Below, in pieces: positions 7,071 to 14,616 of a stretch of DNA of 21,496 bases. The stretch comes from Kangiellaceae bacterium. GTDB lineage: Bacteria; Pseudomonadota; Gammaproteobacteria; Enterobacterales; Kangiellaceae. The notes beneath the pieces were generated by a model. It was not told the origin of the DNA. It ran no database searches and worked only from the letters and a program-made list of their open reading frames with translations. Position numbers and translations under genes: made by a program. The DNA is taken from the NCBI GenBank assembly GCA_030590405.1, contig JAUUYO010000016.1, positions 1 through 21,496 of the forward strand, written 5' to 3'. The stretch's first letter is position 1. Each line of letters begins with the position of its first letter.

Positions 7071-8537
7071 ATGTTAAAAATCCACAATACACTAACCCAA
7101 AGCAAACAAGAATTTGTGCCCATCGAACCAGGGAAAATTCGCATGTATGTGTGTGGCATTACGATTTACGACTACTGCCATATCGGTCATGCTCGAACAT
7201 TTGTATCATTTGACATTATCACCCGTTACCTTCGTTATTCTGGTTATGATTTAACCTATGTGCGAAATATAACGGATATTGACGACAAAATTATTGCTCG
7301 CGCCAGTAAAAATGGTGAAAATTTTAAACAGCTGACTAAACGATATACTCAAATAATGCACGAAGACTTTGCGGCTTTAGGGATGGCTGCGCCGGATATC
7401 GAACCTAAAGCAACCGATTCAATCGCTGAAATCATTGAGACCATCCAGAGTTTGATCGATAAAGGATTCGCCTATCAGGGTACTAGTGGTGATGTTTATT
7501 ATAACGTGCCAAAATTTGAAGATTACGGCAAGTTAAGCAAACAAAATTTAGAGGCTTTGCAAGCTGGTGAGCGGGTCGATGTAGCTACCGATAAGCAAAA
7601 CAGTATGGACTTTGTGCTGTGGAAAATGGCAAAACCGGGCGAGCCTGAATGGGATTCGCCCTGGGGGGGAGGGAGGCCGGGCTGGCATATCGAATGTTCT
7701 GCAATGTCTAAAAAATGTATTGGAGAACATTTTGATATTCATGGCGGAGGCTCTGATCTGCAATTTCCTCACCATGAAAATGAAATCGCCCAATCGGAAG
7801 CGGCCAATGGTTGTGTGTTTGCCAATACCTGGATCCATACTGGCATGGTGCAAGTGGATAAGCTGAAAATGTCCAAGTCATTGGATAACTTCTTCACTAT
7901 CCGAGAAGTGCTGAAAAAGTATCGCGCCGAAACGATTCGCTACTTTATGCTTTCAAGTCATTATCGTAGTCAGCTCAGTTATGGGGAAGATAATCTTGAT
8001 GCGGCGAATGCGGCGTTAGAGCGTTTGTATTTATCCTTAAGGGATATTGATTTAAAGGGAATGGATTTAAAGGGAATGGATTTAAAGGGAATGGATTTAA
8101 AGGGAATGGATTTAGCGGGAATGGATTTAGCGGATTTGCCTAAAGTGGATGACTCGAATCAATATGTTGCCAAATTTAAGCAAGCAATGGACGATGATTT
8201 TAATACCCCTGAGGCGGTAGCGGTGTTGTTTGAAATCGCTAAGGCGATCAATCGGAGTAAAAATAATGATCTGGAAAACGCTCGTTATCTCGCCGTTATT
8301 TTGATCGAACTCGGCAGCGTTTTGGGGATCGTTCAACAATCGCCTAACGATTTTTTAACAGCATCTGCGGGTGATGAATTAGCAAATATTGAATTGATCG
8401 AAAGATTAATTGTGGAAAGAAAGCAAGCAAGAGAAGATAAAAATTGGGCAAGAGCTGATGAAATCAGAGATCAATTTAATCAGATGGGAATTGTATTAGA
8501 AGATAAAGACGGTAAAACTAACTGGCGCAGTTGTTAA
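7071..8537 (+). CDS. cysS: Cysteinyl-tRNA synthetase
   Basis: Class I aminoacyl-tRNA synthetase that charges tRNA-Cys in the cytoplasm. It aligns with E. coli CysS over its whole length. It has MYVCGIT (zinc ligand C28), HIGH (37-40), the NITDIDDKI block, GWHIECSAM (zinc Cys), GGGSDLQFPHHENE (zinc His/Glu) and KMSKS (266-270). The C-terminal anticodon-binding domain ends in GIVLEDKDGKTNW. The 488 aa length exceeds the usual ~460. The excess is a tandem repeat of DLKGM units at residues ~327-356, in the connector after ALERLY where E. coli has a short loop. The start ATG matches the family N-terminus (MLKIHNTLT), but its ribosome site is weak. It is divergent from ppiB. Confidence 0.97.
   Translation: MLKIHNTLTQSKQEFVPIEPGKIRMYVCGITIYDYCHIGHARTFVSFDIITRYLRYSGYDLTYVRNITDIDDKIIARASKNGENFKQLTKRYTQIMHEDFAALGMAAPDIEPKATDSIAEIIETIQSLIDKGFAYQGTSGDVYYNVPKFEDYGKLSKQNLEALQAGERVDVATDKQNSMDFVLWKMAKPGEPEWDSPWGGGRPGWHIECSAMSKKCIGEHFDIHGGGSDLQFPHHENEIAQSEAANGCVFANTWIHTGMVQVDKLKMSKSLDNFFTIREVLKKYRAETIRYFMLSSHYRSQLSYGEDNLDAANAALERLYLSLRDIDLKGMDLKGMDLKGMDLKGMDLAGMDLADLPKVDDSNQYVAKFKQAMDDDFNTPEAVAVLFEIAKAINRSKNNDLENARYLAVILIELGSVLGIVQQSPNDFLTASAGDELANIELIERLIVERKQAREDKNWARADEIRDQFNQMGIVLEDKDGKTNWRSC
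8049..8133 (+). repeat. 15-bp in-frame tandem repeat inside cysS
   Basis: GATTTAAAGGGAATG is present in four identical copies (starting 8049, 8064, 8079 and 8094). A fifth copy from 8109 has AAG changed to GCG, and a partial sixth starts at 8124. The units encode DLKGM x4, DLAGM, then DLADL. Near-perfect identity between copies points to recent expansion. Confidence 0.95.
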
Positions 8538-8604
8538 CTCACACCCTGAGGGGATGTTAACCTGTCGGGCTCATACCATCAGAAAAATTTAAAAATATCA
8601 TTTT

Positions 8605-8622
8605 AGCGAACATATGTATGCT
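8605..8622. promoter_or_regulatory. 18-bp dyad upstream of fabA, FabR/DesT-like operator candidate
   Basis: AGCGAACATATGTATGCT has mirror-image ends (AGC/GCT) and core (ACATATGT). It has the same spacing as the AGCGTACA-NN-TGTACGCT type palindrome I recall for FabR sites before fabA and fabB in enterobacteria. It lies 150 bases before fabA in the cysS-fabA gap. The match is by eye and from memory. Confidence 0.35.
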
Positions 8623-8773
8623 GAAATTATTCATATAAAACAATAAGATAGCAAAAAAAACCGAAGGTCATACCAGATTGACTCACTAAACAAGAGATAA
8701 TGACGCCAAGTTTACACTAGTCCCCTAAAATAGCCTGACAAAAGCGCCAGACTATCAATCAAGGTTGCAAAAC

Positions 8774-9304
8774 ATGAGTCGTACAGAAAGTTTTACCAGA
8801 GAAGATTTGATCGCATGCGGAAACGGAGAGCTGGTTGGTTCAGCGTCAGAGGGCCGTCCATTAGCCAGATTGCCATTGCCCAATATGTTAATGATGGACC
8901 GCATCGTTAAAATTTCTGATGAAGGTGGCAGTTACGGTAAAGGCGAGATCATTGCTGAACTCGATATAACGCCTGACTTATGGTTTTTCGATTGCCATTT
9001 CAAAACCGATCCAGTTATGCCAGGGTGTTTAGGGGTTGATGCTTTGTGGCAGCTTTGTGGCTTTTATTTGTCATGGAATGGCAGTCCGGGTAAAGGCCGC
9101 GCGTTAGGCGCGGGCGAAATCAAATTTTTCGGTCAGGTACTGCAATCCGCCAAAAACGTCACCTATAAAATTAATGTTCGTCGTATTATCAAACGCGGCC
9201 TGGCGATGATTATTGCCGATGGTTCCGTGGAGGTTGATGGTAAAGAAATATACACGGCGAAGAATTTAAAAGTCGGTTTGTTTGAATCTACCGAAGATTT
9301 TTAA
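8774..9304 (+). CDS. fabA: 3-hydroxydecanoyl-ACP dehydratase/isomerase FabA
   Basis: Bifunctional enzyme that dehydrates 3-hydroxydecanoyl-ACP and isomerises trans-2- to cis-3-decenoyl-ACP, the branch point for unsaturated fatty acids. The protein is 176 aa. The active-site residues are H75 in FFDCHF and D89 in PGCLGVDALWQ. PNMLMMDR, GKGRALGAGEIKFFGQV and NLKVGLF are diagnostic of FabA rather than FabZ. I chose ATG8774 (MSRTESFTRED) over the in-frame TTG8765. It matches the family N-terminus, and AAGG at 8761-8764 is correctly spaced only for the ATG. It is followed 153 bases later by fabB, so the pair covers the anaerobic unsaturated fatty acid route. Confidence 0.96.
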   Translation: MSRTESFTREDLIACGNGELVGSASEGRPLARLPLPNMLMMDRIVKISDEGGSYGKGEIIAELDITPDLWFFDCHFKTDPVMPGCLGVDALWQLCGFYLSWNGSPGKGRALGAGEIKFFGQVLQSAKNVTYKINVRRIIKRGLAMIIADGSVEVDGKEIYTAKNLKVGLFESTEDF

Positions 9305-9457
9305 TGTCAGTTGGCTTTTAACCTGACAATCGAGTTTATGGTGAGATCTTGTTGGGTTACTAACAGTCGGTGCTTTAGGCAAAACCTACAATGATTTGAA
9401 CCGGAACTTGAAACTGGACTAAACAACAAAATATCACATAGAAAAAGAGGAATTCAA

Positions 9458-10672
9458 ATGAAACGAGTAGTGATCACCGGGATGGGTATTGTGTCCTGCC
9501 TTGGTAACGATGCAAAAACAGTTACTCAGTCATTAAAAGAGGGTAAGTCAGGTATTACCTTTAACGAAACATATAAAGAAAAGGGGCTTCGCAGTCATGT
9601 GTGCGGCCGTCCGGATATTGACGTGACCGAGCATATTGATCGCAAAGTTCGCCGATTTATGGGGGATGCTGCCGCTTACGCCTATATTTCTATGGCACAA
9701 GCGATTGAAGATGCCGGGCTTGGCGATGAGTTGGTATCAAATGTTCGCACCGGATTGATCTTTGGTTCCGGTGGTGGATCGCAAAAAGCACAAACTGAAG
9801 CGGTTAATACCTGTATTAACAAAGGTGTAAAACGGGTTGGTCCTTATGCGGTGCCTAAGACAATGACCAGTACAACGTCCGCCTGTTTAGCAACCCCTTT
9901 TAAAATTAAGGGCCTTAATTATTCAATCGTTTCAGCTTGTGCGACTAGTGCGCATTGTATTGGAAATGCCTACGAGCAAATCCAGATGGGCAAACAAGAT
10001 ATTATTTTCGCCGGTGGCGGTGAAGAAGAAGATTGGCGTTTAACGCTTTTATTTGATGCGATGGGCGCATTGTCTTCAAAGTATAACGAAACGCCTGAGA
10101 CTGCGTCACGCCCCTATGATGAAACCCGAGATGGATTTGTTATTTCTTCTGGTGGCGGAACGTTAGTGTTAGAAGAGTTAGAACACGCTAAAGCGCGCGG
10201 TGCCAAAATTTATGCCGAAATCGTTGGATACGGTGCAACCTCTGATGGCTACGACATGGTCGCCCCATCTGGTGAAGGAGCGGTTCGGTGTATGCAGCAA
10301 GCTCTCGCGACAGTTGATGGTGATATCGATTACATCAATACTCACGGTACAAGCACTCCAGTGGGTGATACTGCGGAGCTAAGTGCGATCAATGAATTAT
10401 TTACCGATAAAATTCCAAAGATTGGTTCAACTAAATCGTTAGCGGGTCATTCTTTAGGTGCAACCAGTGTGCATGAAGCTATCTATAGCTTACTGATGAT
10501 GCAGAACGATTTTATTGCTGGCTCGATTAATATTGAGCACATTGATCCGCTGGCAGTGGACTTGCCGATTGTCACTAAATCGGAACCTGCAAAACTTGAT
10601 CGAATTCTTTCCAACAGTTTTGGATTTGGCGGAACCAATGCCAGTTTGGTTTTTCAGCGGTATGAGTCATAA
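9458..10672 (+). CDS. fabB: 3-oxoacyl-ACP synthase I (beta-ketoacyl-ACP synthase FabB)
   Basis: Condensing enzyme that elongates cis-3-decenoyl-ACP made by FabA. It has the thiolase fold and is 404 aa, the usual FabB length. The Cys-His-His triad is C161 (SACATSAHCIG), H296 (NTHGTSTPVGD) and H331 (AGHSLGATSVHEAIY), each offset by two from E. coli FabB. The C-terminal SNSFGFGGTNASLVF is the typical end block. GAGGA sits a few bases ahead of the ATG. It may share transcripts with fabA, and a strong terminator follows 30 bases after the stop. Confidence 0.97.
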   Translation: MKRVVITGMGIVSCLGNDAKTVTQSLKEGKSGITFNETYKEKGLRSHVCGRPDIDVTEHIDRKVRRFMGDAAAYAYISMAQAIEDAGLGDELVSNVRTGLIFGSGGGSQKAQTEAVNTCINKGVKRVGPYAVPKTMTSTTSACLATPFKIKGLNYSIVSACATSAHCIGNAYEQIQMGKQDIIFAGGGEEEDWRLTLLFDAMGALSSKYNETPETASRPYDETRDGFVISSGGGTLVLEELEHAKARGAKIYAEIVGYGATSDGYDMVAPSGEGAVRCMQQALATVDGDIDYINTHGTSTPVGDTAELSAINELFTDKIPKIGSTKSLAGHSLGATSVHEAIYSLLMMQNDFIAGSINIEHIDPLAVDLPIVTKSEPAKLDRILSNSFGFGGTNASLVFQRYES

Positions 10673-10703
10673 AAGCAAATAACGGTTAAATCATCAGTTA
10701 GAT

Positions 10704-10729
10704 AAAAAAGCGCCGAAAGGCGCTTTTTT
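10704..10729 (+). terminator. Rho-independent terminator after fabB
   Basis: AGCGCC (10709-10714), a GAAA tetraloop and GGCGCT (10719-10724) are flanked by A and T tracts that extend the stem. It is symmetric, so it could also stop transcripts coming from slyX on the other strand. Confidence 0.93.
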
Positions 10730-10919
10730 ATGTCCAAGGATGAACGGTGCGGCAATGTTTATATCTCCACGAAATTTTCTGAGGGTCTGCTAGAATATAA
10801 CATCAATATCGACCACATTAATAAAATGGGCGAATGGAAATAGAATCGGCCGAAGGGCAGGGGACCAGTTTTTTGTTACCTTGCCAGTGGATAAGTTTTA
10901 AGAATTCTGAATTCAGCAG

Positions 10920-11153
10920 TTAATAATGTGGAGGAGGAGGCTCGGCACCAGTATTGGCATTTCCATCACCTATTCTCTCTACTTGCGAAATAACATTTTC
11001 AACAATTCGAGTCAGTTTGTTAATGTCATTTTGTTGCTGAATAAGCGCCTGGTTAAGCTCTTCGATCGAATGATCTTGAAAGGTGATTTTTGTTTCAAGT
11101 TCTTCAATTCTTTGAACGGCATTTTCTAGCGAGATTTTATTTTCGATAAACAT
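10920..11153 (-). CDS. slyX: SlyX family protein
   Basis: Small 77-residue coiled-coil protein of unknown biochemical role. It has a heptad-like region at ~8-62 (IEELETKITFQDHSIEELNQ) and ends in PPPPHY, the signature tail of SlyX. The start codon directly follows the stop of the glutathione peroxidase gene without a gap, so the two are probably translated from one message. E. coli SlyX is ~72 aa. Confidence 0.9.
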   Translation of the reverse strand: MFIENKISLENAVQRIEELETKITFQDHSIEELNQALIQQQNDINKLTRIVENVISQVERIGDGNANTGAEPPPPHY

Positions 11154-11654
11154 TTATAGCAACTCTTCGATTTGTGAAATTAAATTTTCTGGTTTATCTT
11201 TTGGTTCGAATCTTTTAACGACTTCACCATTACGGTTAATTAAAAACTTGGTAAAGTTCCATTTGATACCTTGAGATCCTAAAATGCCTGGCGCTTGTGA
11301 CTTCATAAATTGATAGATAGGCGCGCTGTTATCGCCATTCACTTCAATCTTTTTAAATAGCGGAAAGCTAGTCTGATAAGTGAGGTCGCAAAAACTTATG
11401 ATCGTCTCGCTATCACCCGGCTCCTGTTTTCCAAATTGATTACAGGGAAATCCGATGACACTAAAGCCTTTCTCTGCATAATCTTTTTGTAGTTTTTCCA
11501 GCCCCTCATACTGAGGAGTAAATCCACATTTGCTGGCGGTATTAACAATCAATAAGACTTTATCTTTATATTCAGACATCTGAATTTTCTCGCCTTTGAT
11601 ATTATCGCATTCAAATTGATAGATAGTTTCAGTCGTATCAGTGTCTTTGGACAT
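11154..11654 (-). CDS. Glutathione peroxidase family protein (Cys type)
   Basis: Thiol peroxidase that reduces hydrogen peroxide and organic hydroperoxides. It is 166 aa with a peroxidatic cysteine C43 (NTASKCGFTPQYEGL) in place of selenocysteine. Catalytic partners are Q77 (PCNQFGKQEPG), W132 and N133 (KWNFTKFLIN). C71 is the second conserved cysteine. In bacterial homologues (BtuE/GpxA type) the electron donor is often thioredoxin rather than glutathione; which applies here cannot be read from sequence. It is cytoplasmic, with no signal peptide. It is first in a two-gene unit with slyX and divergent from the M28 peptidase gene. Confidence 0.94.
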   Translation of the reverse strand: MSKDTDTTETIYQFECDNIKGEKIQMSEYKDKVLLIVNTASKCGFTPQYEGLEKLQKDYAEKGFSVIGFPCNQFGKQEPGDSETIISFCDLTYQTSFPLFKKIEVNGDNSAPIYQFMKSQAPGILGSQGIKWNFTKFLINRNGEVVKRFEPKDKPENLISQIEELL

Positions 11655-11771
11655 ATGAATTAGCCTGAAAGATTACTTTCAGTAAAGATAAAGGATAAAT
11701 ATATTACACTTAATTGTCCAATTTGGTAAGCTGCAACGCTCATATTTTCACATCGTTCCAGGAAAAAAATA

Positions 11772-13229
11772 ATGCCAAAAACTTTATTTAAAGCTTTGAT
11801 TGTTGGTGTATTTTTAATCGCCAGCAATATAAGCTTCGCCAAGCCACCTGTTTTGTTAACCAATAGCGAGCTTAAACAAGTCGAATCGGTAAGAGAGCAA
11901 GCATTAAATAGCAATCTTAGCTATGAAATTCTTGAATCCTTGACCACTGAAGTTGGCCCCAGAATGGCGGGAACTCCACAAGATACATTGGCTGTAAAGT
12001 GGGCGGTTAAAAAATTCAAAGCGCTTGGATTTGATAAGGTCTGGACCGAGCCTGTAACTTACACAACCTGGAAAAGAGGGGTAGAAACTGCTCAGGTGGT
12101 TTCACCTTTTCCGCAGCCATTGCATATCACCGCCTTAGGTGGCTCGGTTTCTACAGATTCAGTTTTTACCAGCTCTGTTTCTAGCGATAAAGACGGACTT
12201 ACCGCCAAGGTGATCCACTTCCTTAATTTAGATGCTTTGAAAGCCGCTAACCCCTCACAAGTAAAGGGTAAAATCGTTTTTGTCAGTAATCGTATGGAAC
12301 GAAGCATTAATGGTATGGGGTATGGAAAAGCTGTGGCACTGAGACGCAACGGAGCAATTGAAGCGGCTAAAAAAGGGGCTTTGGCGATCATTATTCGCTC
12401 AGTGGGTACCGATACTCACCGCGTACCCCACACCGGGCTGATGAAATATCAAGATGATACTCAAAAGATCCCGGCGGCGGCACTTTCTAACCCAGATGCT
12501 GATCAACTCGTCAGAATTTTTAAGCGAAACAAAGATGTTTCAATCAAGTTAAATATTGGCGCTAAACCAGCTGGCGAATTTACTTCGCATAATGTGATTG
12601 GAGAAATAACCGGTAGTACGGCTCCCAACGAATATATAGTGATGGGTGGACATCTGGATTCCTGGGATTTAGGCACTGGCGCAGTGGATGACGGCGCCGG
12701 AGTGGCTTTAACGATGGCCGCTGCAACGTTAATTAAAAATAGCGGCATAAAGCATCGAAGAGCCATTCGTGTGGTTTTATGGGCCAATGAAGAACAAGGT
12801 CTAAAAGGCGCAAAAGCTTATGCAGATGCACATACTAAAGATCTCGAACAGCATATTATCGGCGCCGAGTCAGATTTTGGTGCTGGCAGAATTTACCAGT
12901 TTTCTAGCCTGGTTACAGACAAAGATATCCCATTTATGGATCAAATGGCTAAAATGCTTGCACCACTTGGGATCGAAAGAGGTGATAACAAAGCAGGGCC
13001 TGGTCCTGATTTAATCCCGCTTTACAAAAAAGGTATGTCGGTATTCCGGTTGTCTCAAGATGGCACCGATTATTTCGATCTGCACCATACGGCGGACGAT
13101 ACCCTGGATAAAGTTAACCCCGAAGCGCTGGCTCAAAATGTGGCCGCATATACCGTTTATGCTTTAATGACCGCGCAATATCAGAGTGATTTGGCCCGTC
13201 CAAAAGAGGAGTCTAAAAATGAACACTAA
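11772..13229 (+). CDS. Exported M28 family metallopeptidase (carboxypeptidase Q-like) with PA domain
   Basis: Co-catalytic zinc exopeptidase, probably periplasmic or secreted. Residues 1-23 form a signal peptide (cleavage SFA-K). A protease-associated (PA) segment lies at ~130-270. The catalytic domain has metal ligands H294 with D296 (GGHLDSWD), D306/D307 (GAVDDGAG), E340/E341 (NEEQG), D368 (ESDFG) and H438/H439 (LHHTADD), the M28 order. The overall plan matches the plasma glutamate carboxypeptidase (CPQ) group, which cleaves small peptides. The 485 aa length is normal. AGGA lies ~8 bases before the ATG. Its last 11 bases overlap the start of the crotonase gene, implying translational coupling. 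Confidence 0.93.
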   Translation: MPKTLFKALIVGVFLIASNISFAKPPVLLTNSELKQVESVREQALNSNLSYEILESLTTEVGPRMAGTPQDTLAVKWAVKKFKALGFDKVWTEPVTYTTWKRGVETAQVVSPFPQPLHITALGGSVSTDSVFTSSVSSDKDGLTAKVIHFLNLDALKAANPSQVKGKIVFVSNRMERSINGMGYGKAVALRRNGAIEAAKKGALAIIIRSVGTDTHRVPHTGLMKYQDDTQKIPAAALSNPDADQLVRIFKRNKDVSIKLNIGAKPAGEFTSHNVIGEITGSTAPNEYIVMGGHLDSWDLGTGAVDDGAGVALTMAAATLIKNSGIKHRRAIRVVLWANEEQGLKGAKAYADAHTKDLEQHIIGAESDFGAGRIYQFSSLVTDKDIPFMDQMAKMLAPLGIERGDNKAGPGPDLIPLYKKGMSVFRLSQDGTDYFDLHHTADDTLDKVNPEALAQNVAAYTVYALMTAQYQSDLARPKEESKNEH

Positions 13230-14001
13230 AATAGCCTTGAACACCAAAACAGTCTTGAACACCAAAGAAATCTTTGCCGCGCCGGATGGGGCGGTTTATG
13301 AGGTCCAGATCGCGCGTGGTGATAAACTCAATGCGTTGACCGATGCCATGTACGGCTCTTTGATTGAGCAACTGAAATATGCCGAAGCCAGTGAGGATAT
13401 CAAGGTTATCTTTTTACGCAGTGATAACAAACATTTTTGTGCGGGAAATGATTTAGCGGATTTTCTGGAAACAGAATTTAATCAGGCGAGCAATGTGGTG
13501 CAATTTTTAGTCACCATGGCTCGTTTAACTAAGCCGATTGTTTGTGCAGTGGGCGGTGCGGCTGTGGGAATTGGCGCCACCATGTTGTTGCATTGTGATC
13601 TGGTTTATGCCTGTGATGATACTAAATTTTCGGTTCCTTTTATTAAATTAGGACTTACTCCGGAAGGTGGTTCATCAAAATTATTGGCACAAAGGTGTGG
13701 TCCCGCAAAAGCCAACGACTGGCTATTCACTGGAAGAACTTTTCTTGCCCAGGAGGCGTCAGATGCAGGGCTGGTGAATGGAACTTTTGCCGATACTGAA
13801 ACAACCTGGAGCGAGGCCAGAAAAATCGCACAAAACCTGGCTAAAAATTCATCCAGAGTGCTAAAAGAAACCAAAGCCCTGTTAAAAGCCGATCAGATTG
13901 AAAATGTGGTTGAGCTGATGAAAAAAGAAGCGGTGATATTTGCCGAGGGGCTTGCAACGGAAGAGTCTAAAGCGGCATTTAAGGCTTTTTTGAATAGATA
14001 A
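13219..14001 (+). CDS. Crotonase-superfamily protein, enoyl-CoA hydratase/isomerase
   Basis: Acyl-CoA enzyme of the crotonase fold, 260 aa from ATG13219. I prefer this start to the upstream GTG/ATG-like codons because AGAGGAG lies at 13204-13209 at proper spacing. Oxyanion-hole blocks are HFCAGNDLADF and GGAAVGIGATMLL. The acidic residue at the usual hydratase Glu144 position (PEI motif) is absent (VPFIKLGL). A glutamate is present in TPEGGSS (E149), the position of the catalytic base in delta3,delta2-enoyl-CoA isomerases such as ECI2. Isomerase activity therefore seems likelier than hydratase activity, by inference. The N-terminus has a short NTK repeat. It is coupled to the M28 peptidase gene by an 11-base overlap. 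Confidence 0.9.
   Translation: MNTKIALNTKTVLNTKEIFAAPDGAVYEVQIARGDKLNALTDAMYGSLIEQLKYAEASEDIKVIFLRSDNKHFCAGNDLADFLETEFNQASNVVQFLVTMARLTKPIVCAVGGAAVGIGATMLLHCDLVYACDDTKFSVPFIKLGLTPEGGSSKLLAQRCGPAKANDWLFTGRTFLAQEASDAGLVNGTFADTETTWSEARKIAQNLAKNSSRVLKETKALLKADQIENVVELMKKEAVIFAEGLATEESKAAFKAFLNR
13222..13275 (+). repeat. 18-bp tandem repeat at the crotonase N-terminus
   Basis: Three 18-base units start at 13222, 13240 and 13258. They begin AACACTAAA, AACACCAAA and AACACCAAA and encode NTKIAL, NTKTVL and NTKEIF. The repeat precedes the folded domain and includes the overlap with the upstream stop codon. Confidence 0.85.
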
Positions 14002-14005
14002 AAAG

Positions 14006-14116
14006 TTCACCAAAGCTTGTTTCATGACAGTAAATTGCGTCTTGTATTTATTGCATACATGCCATCCATTGTAATAAGTTCAGCGAGTGTTTTGAGTATG
14101 GAGTAACGGAGAAAAA
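14006..14116 (+). repeat. Left copy of the island-flanking inverted repeat
   Basis: Starting 5 bases after the crotonase stop, it runs TTCACCAA ... CATGACAGTAAATT ... TTGCATACATGCCATCCAT ... AATAAG ... GCGAGTGTTTTG ... GGAGTAACGGAG. The same ordered blocks occur on the minus strand at 16037-15911. By eye roughly four of five aligned positions agree. This copy lacks the extra 9-bp units and the second arm of the hairpin found in the right copy. Confidence 0.8.
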
Positions 14117-14127
14117 TAAACCAATTA

Positions 14128-14172
14128 TAAATTGCAGTGATGTAAATTGCAGTGATGTAAATTGCAGTAGCT
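14128..14172. repeat. 15-bp tandem repeat, three copies
   Basis: TAAATTGCAGTGATG occurs at 14128-14142 and 14143-14157, with a third diverged copy at 14158-14172. Noncoding as far as I can see. Confidence 0.85.
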
Positions 14173-14318
14173 CAGGCTTGATCTGGCAGTGATTGACTCT
14201 TCGGTGCCAGTAATTGTCAGTCAGGCAGGCGCATTTTAGATTGTAGTTTTTCTCAAGAGCGGTCGGTCATTACGTTTTAAGCAGGTGTGTGTTGTTGAAC
14301 ATCGCTTGCCTTAATTAG

Positions 14319-14614
14319 TTATGGTCTCGTTTCAGGATCCTGACGATTATCAAAGACTGAATGCACTATAAGTTCTATTTTCTCAATTGTATAAAATATT
14401 GAAAATGGAAAACGTCACACAACTTCTAAAATTCGAATATTTCAGTTGATATTTCTCTGGGTTTTCTAATATAGATTTCAATCCGTTCTCTATACAATCT
14501 AAGAACTCAAGGCCTAGCCCTCGCCCTCGCCCTCGCCCTCGTCTTTGTTTTTCATACCAAGTTAAAGCCAGCTCTACATCAGCTTTTCGACCTATCAGTA
14601 TACCTTAAGTTCAT
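14319..14614 (-). pseudogene. RelE/ParE-family toxin, two frameshifts, with Arg-Gly repeat expansion
   Basis: Not visible as one open frame. Reading from ATG 14614-14612 and removing one base from each of two homopolymers gives a 97-residue ParE-like protein. It starts MNLRYTDRSKADVELALTWY, continues GLGLEFLDCIENGLKSIL and then ENPEKY. The C-terminal part reads FPFSIFYTIEKIELIVHSVF and ends DNRQDPETRP, with a stop at 14321-14319. All of this is typical of ParE-type toxins, which inhibit gyrase or cleave mRNA. The extra bases are in the A4 runs (minus strand) at 14584-14587 and 14409-14412. Between KQR and GLG lies (CGAGGG)4, encoding RG x4 where relatives have one short turn. The antitoxin remnant lies 2 bases upstream. 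Either true decay or homopolymer sequencing errors could explain the breaks. Confidence 0.75.
14518..14541 (-). repeat. (CGAGGG)4 hexanucleotide microsatellite
   Basis: Four perfect hexamers, read CCCTCG on the plus strand, lie in frame within the ParE-like relic and encode Arg-Gly x4. Confidence 0.95.
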
Positions 14615-14616
14615 TT

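Noticed and set aside
6773..7159. 128-codon minus-strand open frame between ppiB and cysS
   Set aside because: It runs through the REP-like pair and antisense to the start of cysS, shows no family pattern and has an implausible composition, so it looks like a chance frame.
8538..8773. Riboswitch or T-box in the cysS-fabA gap
   Set aside because: No T-box sequence, specifier arrangement or known aptamer core is seen. Only the dyad at 8605-8622 stands out.
9304..9330. Terminator between fabA and fabB
   Set aside because: Only 6-bp arms (TGTCAG/CTGACA) with a long loop and no T tract, too weak to separate the genes.
11154..11654. Selenocysteine glutathione peroxidase
   Set aside because: The active-site codon is a normal cysteine codon at residue 43, and no in-frame TGA or SECIS-like need exists.
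14128..14172. Possible short CRISPR array
   Set aside because: The copies abut each other without spacers and no cas gene is present, so it is a simple tandem repeat.
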